DNA from: CAYWNA01 sp964459305
Lineage (GTDB): Bacteria > Planctomycetota > Planctomycetia > Pirellulales > Pirellulaceae
DNA: 23,267 nt
Assembly (NCBI GenBank): GCA_964459305.1
Contig: CAYWNA010000211.1
Location: 1 to 23,267 of the forward strand
Reading direction: 5' to 3'
The position numbers were made by a program, and so were the translations under genes. Shown in pieces: positions 1-7,916 of the stretch (positions are counted from its first letter, which is position 1; each line of letters opens with the position of its first letter). Below the pieces are notes generated by a model. That model ran no database searches. It worked only from the letters and a program-made list of their open reading frames with translations, and had not been told where the DNA came from.

Positions 1-903
1 CTGCACAGTCAGCGTGAAGCTCTCGGTGATCGTCACTTGCGGATCATTCGAGTCCATCGCGGTTACATCGACCACGACCTGGGCTCCAGTCAGCAGGTGC
101 CGATCTGGCTTTAGACGTACCTCACCGCCAGCCAACTCAAAGGGGTCGGAGACTGTGAACTCCTGGCTGTTGTCCTCTGGGTCAATGACGGACAACAGTC
201 CGATGGGCAGGCCTGAGACCCTTTCCAAGACTATTAGGTTGTCCAAGCCGAGCGTTGGTGGTTCGTTCACGTCAACAATCGCGACCGTCACGGTCCGTTG
301 AGCACTCGTCATCTGGCCGTCTGACACCGTCAGCGACAGGGAGAACGCGGCCACTTGCTCGCGGTCCAAATCGTCCATGTCGTTAACCGTGATCTTCCCC
401 GTGCCATCGATGTTAAACGCCGGTTGGCTGTCGCCGTCTACGTCCGTGTTCCCGCCCGTGATCGTCCAGCCGCTGAGCGTCGCCGTGGCATCGGCGTCGC
501 CCGCTTGCACGTCCAGCACGCTCGTTCCCGCCGACGTGTTCTCCGCAATTGGCTGGCTCTGATTCGCCGGGATCGCCGGCGAGAACTCGTTTTCGTCATT
601 TACATTGATATTGAATTCCTGCTCGGTACTTGCCCCACCTGTATCGGTCGCCCTGATCGTTACTGCAACGGCGCCATCATCGATGGCTTCGCGGTCTAGA
701 CTTTGGCCTTCTGCGAGCTGTAACTGACCGTCGACGATAGTGAAAGGCACGTCGTTCACCACGGCCCAAGTGAACCAATGGTCGTCCGGGTCGGTTATGC
801 TCAAACCTCCGATCACGGCACTGGCTTTGTTCTCATCCACCGACAAATTGTCGAGGCTCAGGTCGGTGGGGGCAGCATTGATGCCGTTGAATAGCAGGGC
901 TAT
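1..903 (-). CDS. Giant surface protein, C-terminal-side fragment with three cadherin-like domains (runs off left edge)
   Basis: Read on the minus strand, this frame is open from about position 903 to the window edge without a stop. It encodes three tandem cadherin-like domains. The first opens with NAAPTDLSLDNLSVDEN, the second with PAIPANQSQPIAENTSAG, and the third with EPPTLGLDNLIVLERVSG and is cut by the edge. The first two contain LDRE followed by a strand ending in TD or SDG, and they close with INVND or VDVNE, as in cadherin and cadherin-like folds that often bind calcium at domain junctions. There is no start codon of its own. It most likely continues the protein encoded at 905-5779, joined by a one-base frame change at a run of four G (904-907). 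The likely role is extracellular adhesion or spacing. Domain type is clear; membership of the same gene is inferred from strand, order and domain style. Confidence 0.75.
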   Translation of the reverse strand, partial: MALLFNGINAAPTDLSLDNLSVDENKASAVIGGLSITDPDDHWFTWAVVNDVPFTIVDGQLQLAEGQSLDREAIDDGAVAVTIRATDTGGASTEQEFNINVNDENEFSPAIPANQSQPIAENTSAGTSVLDVQAGDADATATLSGWTITGGNTDVDGDSQPAFNIDGTGKITVNDMDDLDREQVAAFSLSLTVSDGQMTSAQRTVTVAIVDVNEPPTLGLDNLIVLERVSGLPIGLLSVIDPEDNSQEFTVSDPFELAGGEVRLKPDRHLLTGAQVVVDVTAMDSNDPQVTITESFTLTVQ

Positions 904-904
904 C

Positions 905-2794
905 CCCAGTGTCAGCGATCGCCAGCCAGATCGTGTTGGCCACATTCGGCTCCACGGGTGCCACAAGATGCAGGACTGTCGTCAATCCATCGAGTTCGGT
1001 ATTGCGGGAAACGCTGTTTCCTTCCCTGACCGTCGCGGCGCTCACCGTCGGAGCGACCCCGCCAGTCAAGTTGTTCTCCCCCAGGGCAAGCTGCGGTTGA
1101 TTCCCGTCGCTCATGCCAAAGGAGACGTCGAAGACCGAATTCGAACTCGGTGCTCCATCGGCCACCGTTTCGACTGTCATCTGCGGACTATCGCCGCCAT
1201 CAAACGCCACGGCATTGGGCACCAACTGCGACATGTCCTGGTCTCCATAGAAACGGACGTCGTACACTACCTCTGTCACCGGTGTACCATCCACAAGAGT
1301 CTCTATGTCCACCGCGACGGTGTCCTGGCCGACGATCTGGTTTGTGCCCACCTGCAACTGTGGTTGGTCTTGTTGCCCATCTGCGCCATAGAAAGAAACG
1401 TCAAAAATCATCTCAGCCGGTCGTTCGCCATCAACCACGGTGTGCGTTTGCAGATCTGGCGACTGACCTCCGATCAGACTCGCACGATTGACAGTCACCT
1501 GCGGCTGGTCCCTCATGCCATCGTATCCCCAGTAGTACACTTCATAACGGAGGAACGTTGGCAAAGCTCCCTCGATGATCGTCTGTCCGGTCATGCTGGG
1601 GTCTAGTCCGCCGGTCAGAAGGTTCTCCGCGGCGACAAACTCAATTTGGGGCATGTCGTCCGCGCCGTCACGCGCAAAGAAGCCAACATCGAGTTCCAGG
1701 AATGTCGGCGCTGCACCATCCATGAGCGTTTCGACCTGGATGGTCGCCGGTCCGGCCCCGGTCAGGTTGTTTTGGGTCACCTGCAAGGGAGGCTGATTCT
1801 GCAGGCCGTTTTCGCCATGGAAGCCAATATCGAAATAGAAGGTACCATCATCGAACGTCCCGCTGACCTGAAGGTCCTCGGTCAGTCCACTCAGGCCTTC
1901 CAGCGCGGCCTCGATGTTGTCAGCCGTCTGCCCGGCTGCTTCCCACGGGTCGCCCGAAGTGCCAAAAGCAATCGCCCCAGTCGACTCCGCGTCATAGCTC
2001 AGCATAAACGAACCGCCATCTGGGTTGCCGGAAATCGCGATTTGTTGCACCTCATCCCAGCCGTCGAACATCGGCTGGACCCACAAATCGCCCTCAATTC
2101 CGTCGAGCGATCTCAGCGCGACATCGATGTTGTCCGCTGTCCTCCAAGGATCGCGCGAGAACTGAATCGGTCCGGTCCGCTGTACGCCACCTTGTTGCGT
2201 CGTAATGACCGCCGACGTGCTGCCAATCAGATTGGTCCCGTCGATCGTCATTGAGGCAACGTCTTGCATGGCCAGACTGCCCGTGAAATCCACATTCCAC
2301 GGACCGCCGGGTGCGCCTGTGACAGCAACATCGCCTGCCGGGACGTTCGACAGATTCTCCAGAGCCAATTGCACGTCGGCTGCCGGCGCATCGAAGGCGA
2401 TATCCGCCGTCGTTTGAGCATCGAGGGCGAGCGTGAAAGTACCACCGATGACTGCATCCAACAGGACGACTGCCTGCTGCTCGTTCCGTGCGGCCAATTC
2501 CAGCTTGAACGTGCCTCCCGTGGGATTGCTTTCGACGACAATCTTCTGCATTTCGTCGATGCCGTCATGCATGGGGCTCACACTGAGTTCGCCGACCAAG
2601 CCGGTATCTGGCAACGATCGGAGCGCGTATTCTATGTCCATGGCGGTCTGCCAGAAGTCGCGGGAATAGGGGATGGGATCCGTCGCTGAGCCGCCAATTG
2701 CAAGGGTGAACGCGCCGTCGGTCGGATTCCCAAACACGTCGATCCCCTGGATCTCGTTCACACCACCAACAGGATAGCCCCACACATCGATGCC
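905..2794 (-). CDS. Giant surface protein, middle fragment made of two kinds of tandem repeat
   Basis: About 630 codons without a stop, lacking a convincing start. The N-terminal 310 residues carry variants of a roughly 100-residue repeat common in very large bacterial surface proteins. Its hallmarks are (D/N)E(M/V/I)Q.I, then GNPT.G.F.L, then a strand ending near I.(Y/F)S and an amphipathic helix such as TADNIDVALRSL. One copy keeps the classic form, with GGTFTLALDAQTTADIAF followed by AGDVAVTGAPGGPWNV. Residues about 314-590 are six copies of a different repeat of 46-50 residues, annotated separately. The segment ends in VANTIWLAIADTGD, which resembles the strand usually seen just before a domain boundary. 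After that the frame breaks at a G run, and past it this frame runs into low-quality sequence and a stop at 833. No catalytic residues were recognised; a structural extracellular role is inferred. Confidence 0.7.
1016..1846 (-). repeat. Six tandem copies of a 46-50-residue protein repeat
   Basis: Within the middle fragment of the giant surface protein there are six imperfect copies. Each has an aromatic beta strand of the form (F/Y)(D/E)V.(F/Y)(Y/F)G, then DG..DQPQ(L/V).V, then N.L.GG and a strand ending in T..DGA.P. Examples are FDVSFYGADGQQDQPQLQV and FDVSFGMSDGNQPQLALG. The fifth copy has lost the DQPQ core. DNA identity between copies is low by eye, so the copies are old and selected at protein level. 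I do not recognise a named family. Confidence 0.7.
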
Positions 2795-3144
2795 CCGGAA
2801 AGTCCGCTGCCTGGCAGATTGGCCAGTTGCGATTGCATGTCAGCCGCGATGTCGTACACGTATCCCGAGAAATCAATTGGGTTCATCGGGTCCGTCTCCG
2901 CGCCGTTGAAACTCAACGTCAACCCGCCCTCCAGCGGAGTCCCCGAAACGCGGATTCGCTGCATTTCGTCACGCGAATTGTCCGAGCCAGAAACATAAAC
3001 GCCATTTGGATACAGCGACTCAAGGGCGGTATCAATCGCGGATGCAGTTGACCAGATGTCGTTCGAATAATCGATGACGCCAGACGACACGCCGCCCAAA
3101 TCGAGTTGAAACGTACCGCTGGTGGGATTCCCAGTGACGTGGAT
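1856..3144 (-). repeat. Diverged copies of an approximately 100-residue surface-protein repeat
   Basis: Between the gap and the 46-50-residue repeats the protein consists of four or more diverged copies of one module. The conserved points are DEMQ.I or NEIQ.I, a GNPT.G.F.L hairpin, (Y/F)S.D.W.TA..I..AL.SL, and a terminal strand starting VSG or VSP. Similar modules recur in long arrays in bacterial adhesin-like proteins. The assembly gap lies at the edge of this array, so collapsed copies are possible. Confidence 0.6.
2794..3144 (-). CDS. Giant surface protein, fragment between assembly gap and frame break
   Basis: This 117-codon stretch begins directly after the run of N and ends at a run of four G (2793-2796). 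It encodes just over one copy of the approximately 100-residue repeat: IHVTGNPTSGTFQLDLGG, then YSNDIWSTASAIDTALESL, then RDEMQRIRVSGTPLEGGL and DIAADMQSQLANLPGSGLSG. The next frame continues smoothly with GIDVWGYPVGGVNEIQ, so adding one G would join the two reading frames as LSGGIDVWGYP. Read in its own frame it ends after a short nonsense tail at 2758. I interpret it as part of the same giant gene rather than a separate protein. Confidence 0.65.
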
Positions 3145-3244
3145 NNNNNNNNNNNNNNNNNNNNNNNNNNNNNNNNNNNNNNNNNNNNNNNNNNNNNNNN
3201 NNNNNNNNNNNNNNNNNNNNNNNNNNNNNNNNNNNNNNNNNNNN
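3145..3244. other. Assembly gap (100 N)
   Basis: A run of exactly 100 N, the conventional size for a scaffold gap of unknown length. It falls inside the third PPC domain of the protease, and coding sequence in repeat style resumes on the other side. The true missing length, and therefore the phase across the gap, cannot be known from the window. Confidence 0.98.
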
Positions 3245-5779
3245 GAAATTTCCATCGGCGTCGTATAACGCGATGTCAATATCGCCCAGCGCGTGGGTGA
3301 AATCGACACTCACAAAATGACCCGCGGACGCATCATCTACCAGGTCGAACTGGAACCAGTCCGCGTTTTCCGCCGTATGGATCGAAAGCGGGTCGGTCAG
3401 TGCCGAGCCGAGCATCTCTGAACTCTGAAAATGCCCAACAACCGGGCCAAGCGGAGTGGCATCGGCTCTGGAGTCGTCTGGTTCGAATGGATCCGCCACC
3501 GCTGGGCCAAGTGGGGCGTTGCCGACGATCGCGTAGTCGGAATTCGTCGCGCCGCCAAATCCATATACTCGCAGGTAGTAAGTCCCGGCAGCGAACGATG
3601 CGCTCCCTGACAGGTCTATAATCTCGCTGTTTGTTGAGCCGGACGCCTGCCCCACAACGTTTCCGTCGGCATCGTACATCTCCAGATCCAGGTCCCCGAC
3701 TGCGTGGTTGAATTCGATGCCCACGAAGTGTCCCGCCGTGGCGTTGTCGAACAGCCCGAATTCGTACCAGTCCTCGTTCCCTGCGGAGTGAATCGAAAAC
3801 CCTTCATCCCGGAATGGGCCACGAACTTGCCCGACGACAAAGGCAGCACCGCGGCTGTCGTTCGGTTCCGCCAAATCTGGCGACAGCGTACGCGGCGCAT
3901 CAACCGCCAAGGCGTACTCCGGATTCGTTGCATCGTTGAAACCGTAAACTTCGACAAAGTACGTACCAGCCGGGCGGCCTTCGAGGCTTACCTCGTCGAG
4001 GTTTCCTGGGTCGTTCGACGTTGTTAGAAGGTTGCCGCCAGCGTCGTAGAGTTTCAAGTCTACATCGCCTTGTCCAGCATCATACTGAATCCGAACGCCC
4101 TGACCTCGAACGCCGGTGCCTACGGTTTCGAGACGCAACCAGTCGACATCGTCAGCCGAGTCGATTGACAAACCGTGAAACTCGTGGCGCCCTTCGAGAA
4201 TGCCCAAATCATACGCTTCCGGCAATGAGTCGTTTGGCTCGGCGAAGTCTTCGCCACCGCTCGGAATCAGCGCGTAATTGACGCCATTGACAAAGAAACC
4301 GAACACATCATTGAACATTGAACCAACATACTCGTTGTACTCTTCGGAGCCGAAGACGTATGAGAATTCGACGAAGTCACCTGGGGGGACAAAATCGAAG
4401 GACAGGATGGACGCATCGTGGGTCGTGAGCGGTTCGGTCGGACCCGGCATCGGCGGCCCAAAGGGATCGAACGGGTCGAACGGATCCACGAATACTAACG
4501 CGTCCTGCGCCAAACTGTCCAGAAGCGGGTGCCCTGGTAGAAAGTGACTGACAGTCTCCCCTGAGTCTTCGTTGGGCCCGATCACGGTTTGAACACCGCC
4601 GCTAGTGAGCAAGATACCGCTGTCGACGCCGAGGATATCTTGACCACCGCTGAAAATGCCGGCCGCCTGCAAGGCGCCTTGATAGCTGACGTCCGATATG
4701 GTGAGGCCGCCACCCACAAGCGAACTGGCCATCTGTTCCGGCGTAACGGTTGTTTCCTCGAGGCTGGTGACCTGCAATTCCCCAGTCACGCCATTGCTCG
4801 TGACGATCGAGTTGATCCAATCAGAGAAGTTGGCAGTCTTTGCGTAGATTCCGTAGAAGTCGGGGCGAGCGCAGCCAATACCAAAGCTGACGACACCCGC
4901 GTGCAGCAACCCGCCGGGGCCGTCGTCGACCATCAGCGGTCCGCCGCTATCGCCCTGGCAAGAGTCTTTGCCGCCCTGGCCCAAACCGGCAGCAATCATG
5001 TTGTCAGTGATAAGTATATTTGCCGGGCCATAGGACGCATTGGCCGTGTCGTTCGACACGATCGGTACCACGACTTCTTGCAGAATATCGGCAGCCTGCC
5101 CGCCTTCGGACAAGGCGCCCCAGCCCGTGATAGTCGAGTTGACCCCAGGAGCGAACTTCGGAGCGTCAGCCGGTGTGGCGATGGGAATTGGCGTTTGGTC
5201 GGACGGTGTGGCAAGTCGTACCAACGCGATGTCGGAATCGTCGGGCGTTAGGAGGGTGTACTCGGGATGAATGATGATCTCTTCAACTAGGTGCCGCTCC
5301 TCACCCGGAATCTCCGCTGGATTCGACAAATCGTGACGGTTCAGTACAACCTCAAAGCTCCCTGGCGTTTCAAACTGGACGCAGTGAGCAGCAGTGAGGA
5401 CCCATTCGTCATCAATCAATGCACCGCCGCAGAAATGGAACGGAGCGATGCCGGGCGCTGGCGAAGGCAGTTGTAGGGACGCCATCCAGGGGTATTCTCC
5501 GGGTTCGGCGTCGCCGCCGCCCACAATCCGCGAATGGCCTTCACCTTCGCCTGCTGTCTGGTCCCACATTGGCCCGAGTACGTCGGGCGTTTGCAGGTCC
5601 AAGAAACCACCGGCATCCAATAGGATTCGATCTTCCAGCGGTTCTGTGCGAAGGGTACGGTGTACGGCCTCCAGTTGAGGCCCACTCGACGATTGCGATC
5701 CGCCGCGCAACAGGTCAAGCCACCATCGGGAATTCCGTTTCGATTTACGCTTCGAGTGTCGTCGTGATGTCTTACGCAT
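3245..5779 (-). CDS. Secreted trypsin-like serine protease with choice-of-anchor L-like and PPC domains (N-terminal 845 residues, interrupted by gap)
   Basis: The N-terminus is strongly basic and is followed by TEPLEDRILLDAGG (residues 45-58), resembling the LEPR-XLL N-terminal signature of large planctomycete surface proteins. Residues 85-325 are a chymotrypsin-fold protease. IVGG at 85-88 follows Arg84, which suggests zymogen activation there. The triad is His132 (TAAHC), Asp183 (DSDIALVRL) and Ser278 (GDSGGP). Asp272 sits six residues before the serine, as in trypsin, which predicts cleavage after Lys or Arg. Residues about 339-506 resemble a choice-of-anchor L domain, including YVFGSEEYNEYVG. 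Three PPC-type beta domains begin near 513, 637 and 763, each opening with (A/F)EP(N/D)DS; the third is cut by the gap. The ATG at 5779 has GGAG about 10 bases upstream. The gene is divergent from the oxidoreductase at 6515. The product is probably an exported, surface-attached protease whose C-terminal part continues through the fragments at 1-3144. Confidence 0.88.
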
Positions 5780-6514
5780 GATCCAACTCCCTCCCTTGAG
5801 CCCGCGCCGGCGCGCAAAATATGGGCTGATAGATCAAGAACGAATGTGGTTCGATCGGTGCATGGGGAAACTCAAAACGGCATTGGCCTCTTCCCGTTTC
5901 GAAGATCGCTTCCGCCCCGAGAATAGCGATGCTGGCACAATCTGATGAGCGCTCAGGCGAGCCAGGCGTAGTCAGAGCTGAAGGCATAACTTCCGCTTGA
6001 GCCGGTGCAAACATCATGGAAGCGTCGTCTCGCAGAGAATTCACTACATGGGGAAACGAAGTCAAACAGTCAACTCACCTACGACAACGGGACAAAAATC
6101 CCCACGAATGCGTTAGTATAAATATGGCAAGATCCGTAAATCAAGCAGTTTCTTGGGAAAATCGACTCAAGATTGAATATACGGGCCTTTTTGCCGCCGG
6201 ATCGGTCTTCCGGGGCTATGAAACGACGCAGTGGCTAAACCGCCATGAGATTTCCCCTCGAACGAATTTGCTTCTTTTCCCGTCCGCTCCCGCGAATCGA
6301 ACTTTGGTCCGTCAGCGGCTGACCTGGCTCGAACGGGAGTTCTGGGAATCCAACGATGCGCCGAAGGCCGTACGGCCAGTTGATCCTGTGAAAGCGTTTA
6401 CTAACATTGAGTGTCATGGCATGCCGGTTCTAGCGCCATTGTCGTGAGGAATGGCGAAATGCGGCATGATGGTTCGAGACGAACGGCCTTGAGAATACCG
6501 GGAGGCACGTGACG
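5780..6514. other. 735-base spacer between divergent genes, no convincing gene
   Basis: This is the upstream region of both the surface protease (minus, start 5779) and the oxidoreductase (plus, start 6515). The base composition is more AT-rich around 6090-6190 than in the flanking genes, as expected of regulatory DNA. A perfect 12-base GC palindrome lies at 5803-5814, in the likely leader of the protease mRNA. An 11-base direct repeat, catggggaaac, occurs at 5861 and 6047. A TATAAA-like element occurs at 6117 on the plus strand without a good -35 box. Reading frames inside the spacer look non-coding. No tRNA or obvious small RNA was seen. Confidence 0.55.
6500..6505 (+). promoter_or_regulatory. 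Ribosome binding site that decides the oxidoreductase start
   Basis: GGGAGG lies nine bases before the ATG at 6515 but only three bases before the in-frame GTG at 6509. The spacing favours the ATG as the true start, shortening the longest possible protein by two residues. Confidence 0.6.
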
Positions 6515-7849
6515 ATGAGTGACATGAGGAGAACCTCGCAGCACGCAGGCTTGAGGCGTACGTTGGCGACGGCGGCTGCGGCGGGGATTGGCAGCCAAGT
6601 GAGTCTAGCTCGCAGCTCGCATGTGGCGGGAAATGACGAAATCAAGATTGCTTTGATCGGTTGTGGCGGGCGGGGTACGGGGGCGGTTGCCCAAGCTTTG
6701 CACACGGCGGGAAGCGTCAAGTTGTGGGCAATGGCCGACGCGTTCCAGCATCGCCTGGATTTCAGCCTCAAGAATCTGGTAGGCGGCGGCAAAGTGAGTC
6801 GCGGCACCGCCGCGGGACTCGCGGCCAAGATCGACGTGCCTCCGGAACGCCGTTTCGTTGGCTTGAATGCGTATCGCGATGCCATCGATAGCGGTGTCGA
6901 TCTGGTGCTGTTGACCACGCCACCTGGTTTTCGTCCCATGCAGTTCGAATATGCGGTCAAACAGGGCAAGCATGTCTTCATGGAGAAGCCGGTTGGCGTC
7001 GACTCGCCGGGTATCCGCCGCGTGCTCGCCGCCGGCGCCGAAGCCGACCGTAAAGGGCTTAAAGTGGGCGTGGGACTGCACCGCCGACACGACTCCGTTT
7101 ACCAGGAGACCATCAAACGCATCCACGACGGCGCAATCGGCGACGTGCATTTGCTGGGCGCTTACAGCAATCGGTCGGGCGTGGGCAAGTACCTCAAGCG
7201 GACGCCTGAGATGACGGAAATGCAATACCAGGTTGGGCACTGGTACTTCTTCACGTGGCTCAGCGGCGATTTTATCGTCGAACAGAGCGTCCACATGCTG
7301 GATGTCTGCAACTGGGCCAAGGGCAATTATCCTGTGGTAGCTCAGGGGCAGGGCGGCAGGCAGGTCCGCACAGGCATGGACTACGGGCAAATCTACGACC
7401 ACTTTGCTATCGAGTACACGTACGAGGACGGCAGCAAATTGTTCAGCCAGAACCGGCACATCCGCGGTTGCTGGAACAGCATCGCACACCATGCCTACGG
7501 TCCCAGTGGACACGCCCACATCGGCAAAGGCGTCATCGAGGGGCAGAACGCCTGGAAGACGGGGCAGAAAAGCCCCAACCCGTACCAAGTGGAACACGAC
7601 ACCTTGTTCGATGCAGTCCGCAAGGGCAAGCCTCACAACGAAGCCGCGTATGGGGCCATGAGCACGCTGACGGCGATCATGGGGCGGATGGCAGCCTATT
7701 CGGGTCAACAGATCCGCCGCCAGGACGCCTTGGATTCGAACCCGAGCCTGCTGCCCGAGCAACTCACGTGGGACGCCGAACCCCCGACACTGCCCAACGC
7801 CGATGGCGCCTACCCCGTCGCCGTGCCCGGCGTGAGCAAAGTGCTATGA
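6515..7849 (+). CDS. Gfo/Idh/MocA family NAD(P)-dependent oxidoreductase, probably exported
   Basis: A 444-residue protein. The N-terminus has an RR pair followed by an Ala-rich stretch (GLRRTLATAAAAGIG), resembling a weak twin-arginine signal as seen on many planctomycete members of this family. The Rossmann fold begins with IKIALIGCGGRGTG (residues 44-56), and EKP at 157-159 is the family's catalytic-lysine motif. A C-terminal alpha/beta substrate domain includes VEQSVHMLDVCNW with His260 and Asp263, the usual substrate-side pair. The family oxidises or rearranges sugars and cyclitols; the substrate here cannot be told from the sequence. The length is normal. The gene stands alone on the plus strand, divergent from the surface protease and convergent with the giant toroid protein, so no operon partner hints at its pathway. 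Confidence 0.92.
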   Translation: MSDMRRTSQHAGLRRTLATAAAAGIGSQVSLARSSHVAGNDEIKIALIGCGGRGTGAVAQALHTAGSVKLWAMADAFQHRLDFSLKNLVGGGKVSRGTAAGLAAKIDVPPERRFVGLNAYRDAIDSGVDLVLLTTPPGFRPMQFEYAVKQGKHVFMEKPVGVDSPGIRRVLAAGAEADRKGLKVGVGLHRRHDSVYQETIKRIHDGAIGDVHLLGAYSNRSGVGKYLKRTPEMTEMQYQVGHWYFFTWLSGDFIVEQSVHMLDVCNWAKGNYPVVAQGQGGRQVRTGMDYGQIYDHFAIEYTYEDGSKLFSQNRHIRGCWNSIAHHAYGPSGHAHIGKGVIEGQNAWKTGQKSPNPYQVEHDTLFDAVRKGKPHNEAAYGAMSTLTAIMGRMAAYSGQQIRRQDALDSNPSLLPEQLTWDAEPPTLPNADGAYPVAVPGVSKVL

Positions 7850-7851
7850 GC

Positions 7852-7912
7852 ACGTGAGGCATCCGTGCCCAATGTCCAGAAACAGACGACGTCTTACGAG
7901 ATGGCTTCACGT
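7852..7912. terminator. Imperfect inverted repeat between convergent genes, possible bidirectional terminator
   Basis: In the 67 bases between the stops at 7849 (plus) and 7917 (minus), ACGTGAGGCATC (7852-7863) pairs with GATGGCTTCACGT (7900-7912) with one G-U pair and one bulge. The 36-base loop holds a small AGAC/GTCT hairpin. There is no clear U tract on either side, so factor-independent termination is uncertain. Confidence 0.3.
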
Positions 7913-7916
7913 CCGA

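Noticed and set aside
740..1606. 288-codon plus-strand frame opposite the giant surface protein
   Set aside because: The minus strand carries clear repeats and cadherin-like domains; the plus-strand translation has no plausible fold and is a shadow.
1016..3144. CRISPR-like or DNA-level tandem repeat array
   Set aside because: The repetition is at protein level with diverged nucleotides and no regular identical DNA unit with spacers.
6117..6122. TATAAA as a promoter for the oxidoreductase
   Set aside because: No acceptable -35 element at the right distance, and it is nearly 400 bases from the start codon.
6016..6447. 143-codon plus-strand open frame in the spacer before the oxidoreductase
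   Set aside because: No ribosome binding site, no recognisable motif, irregular composition, and it occupies the expected regulatory region of two divergent genes.
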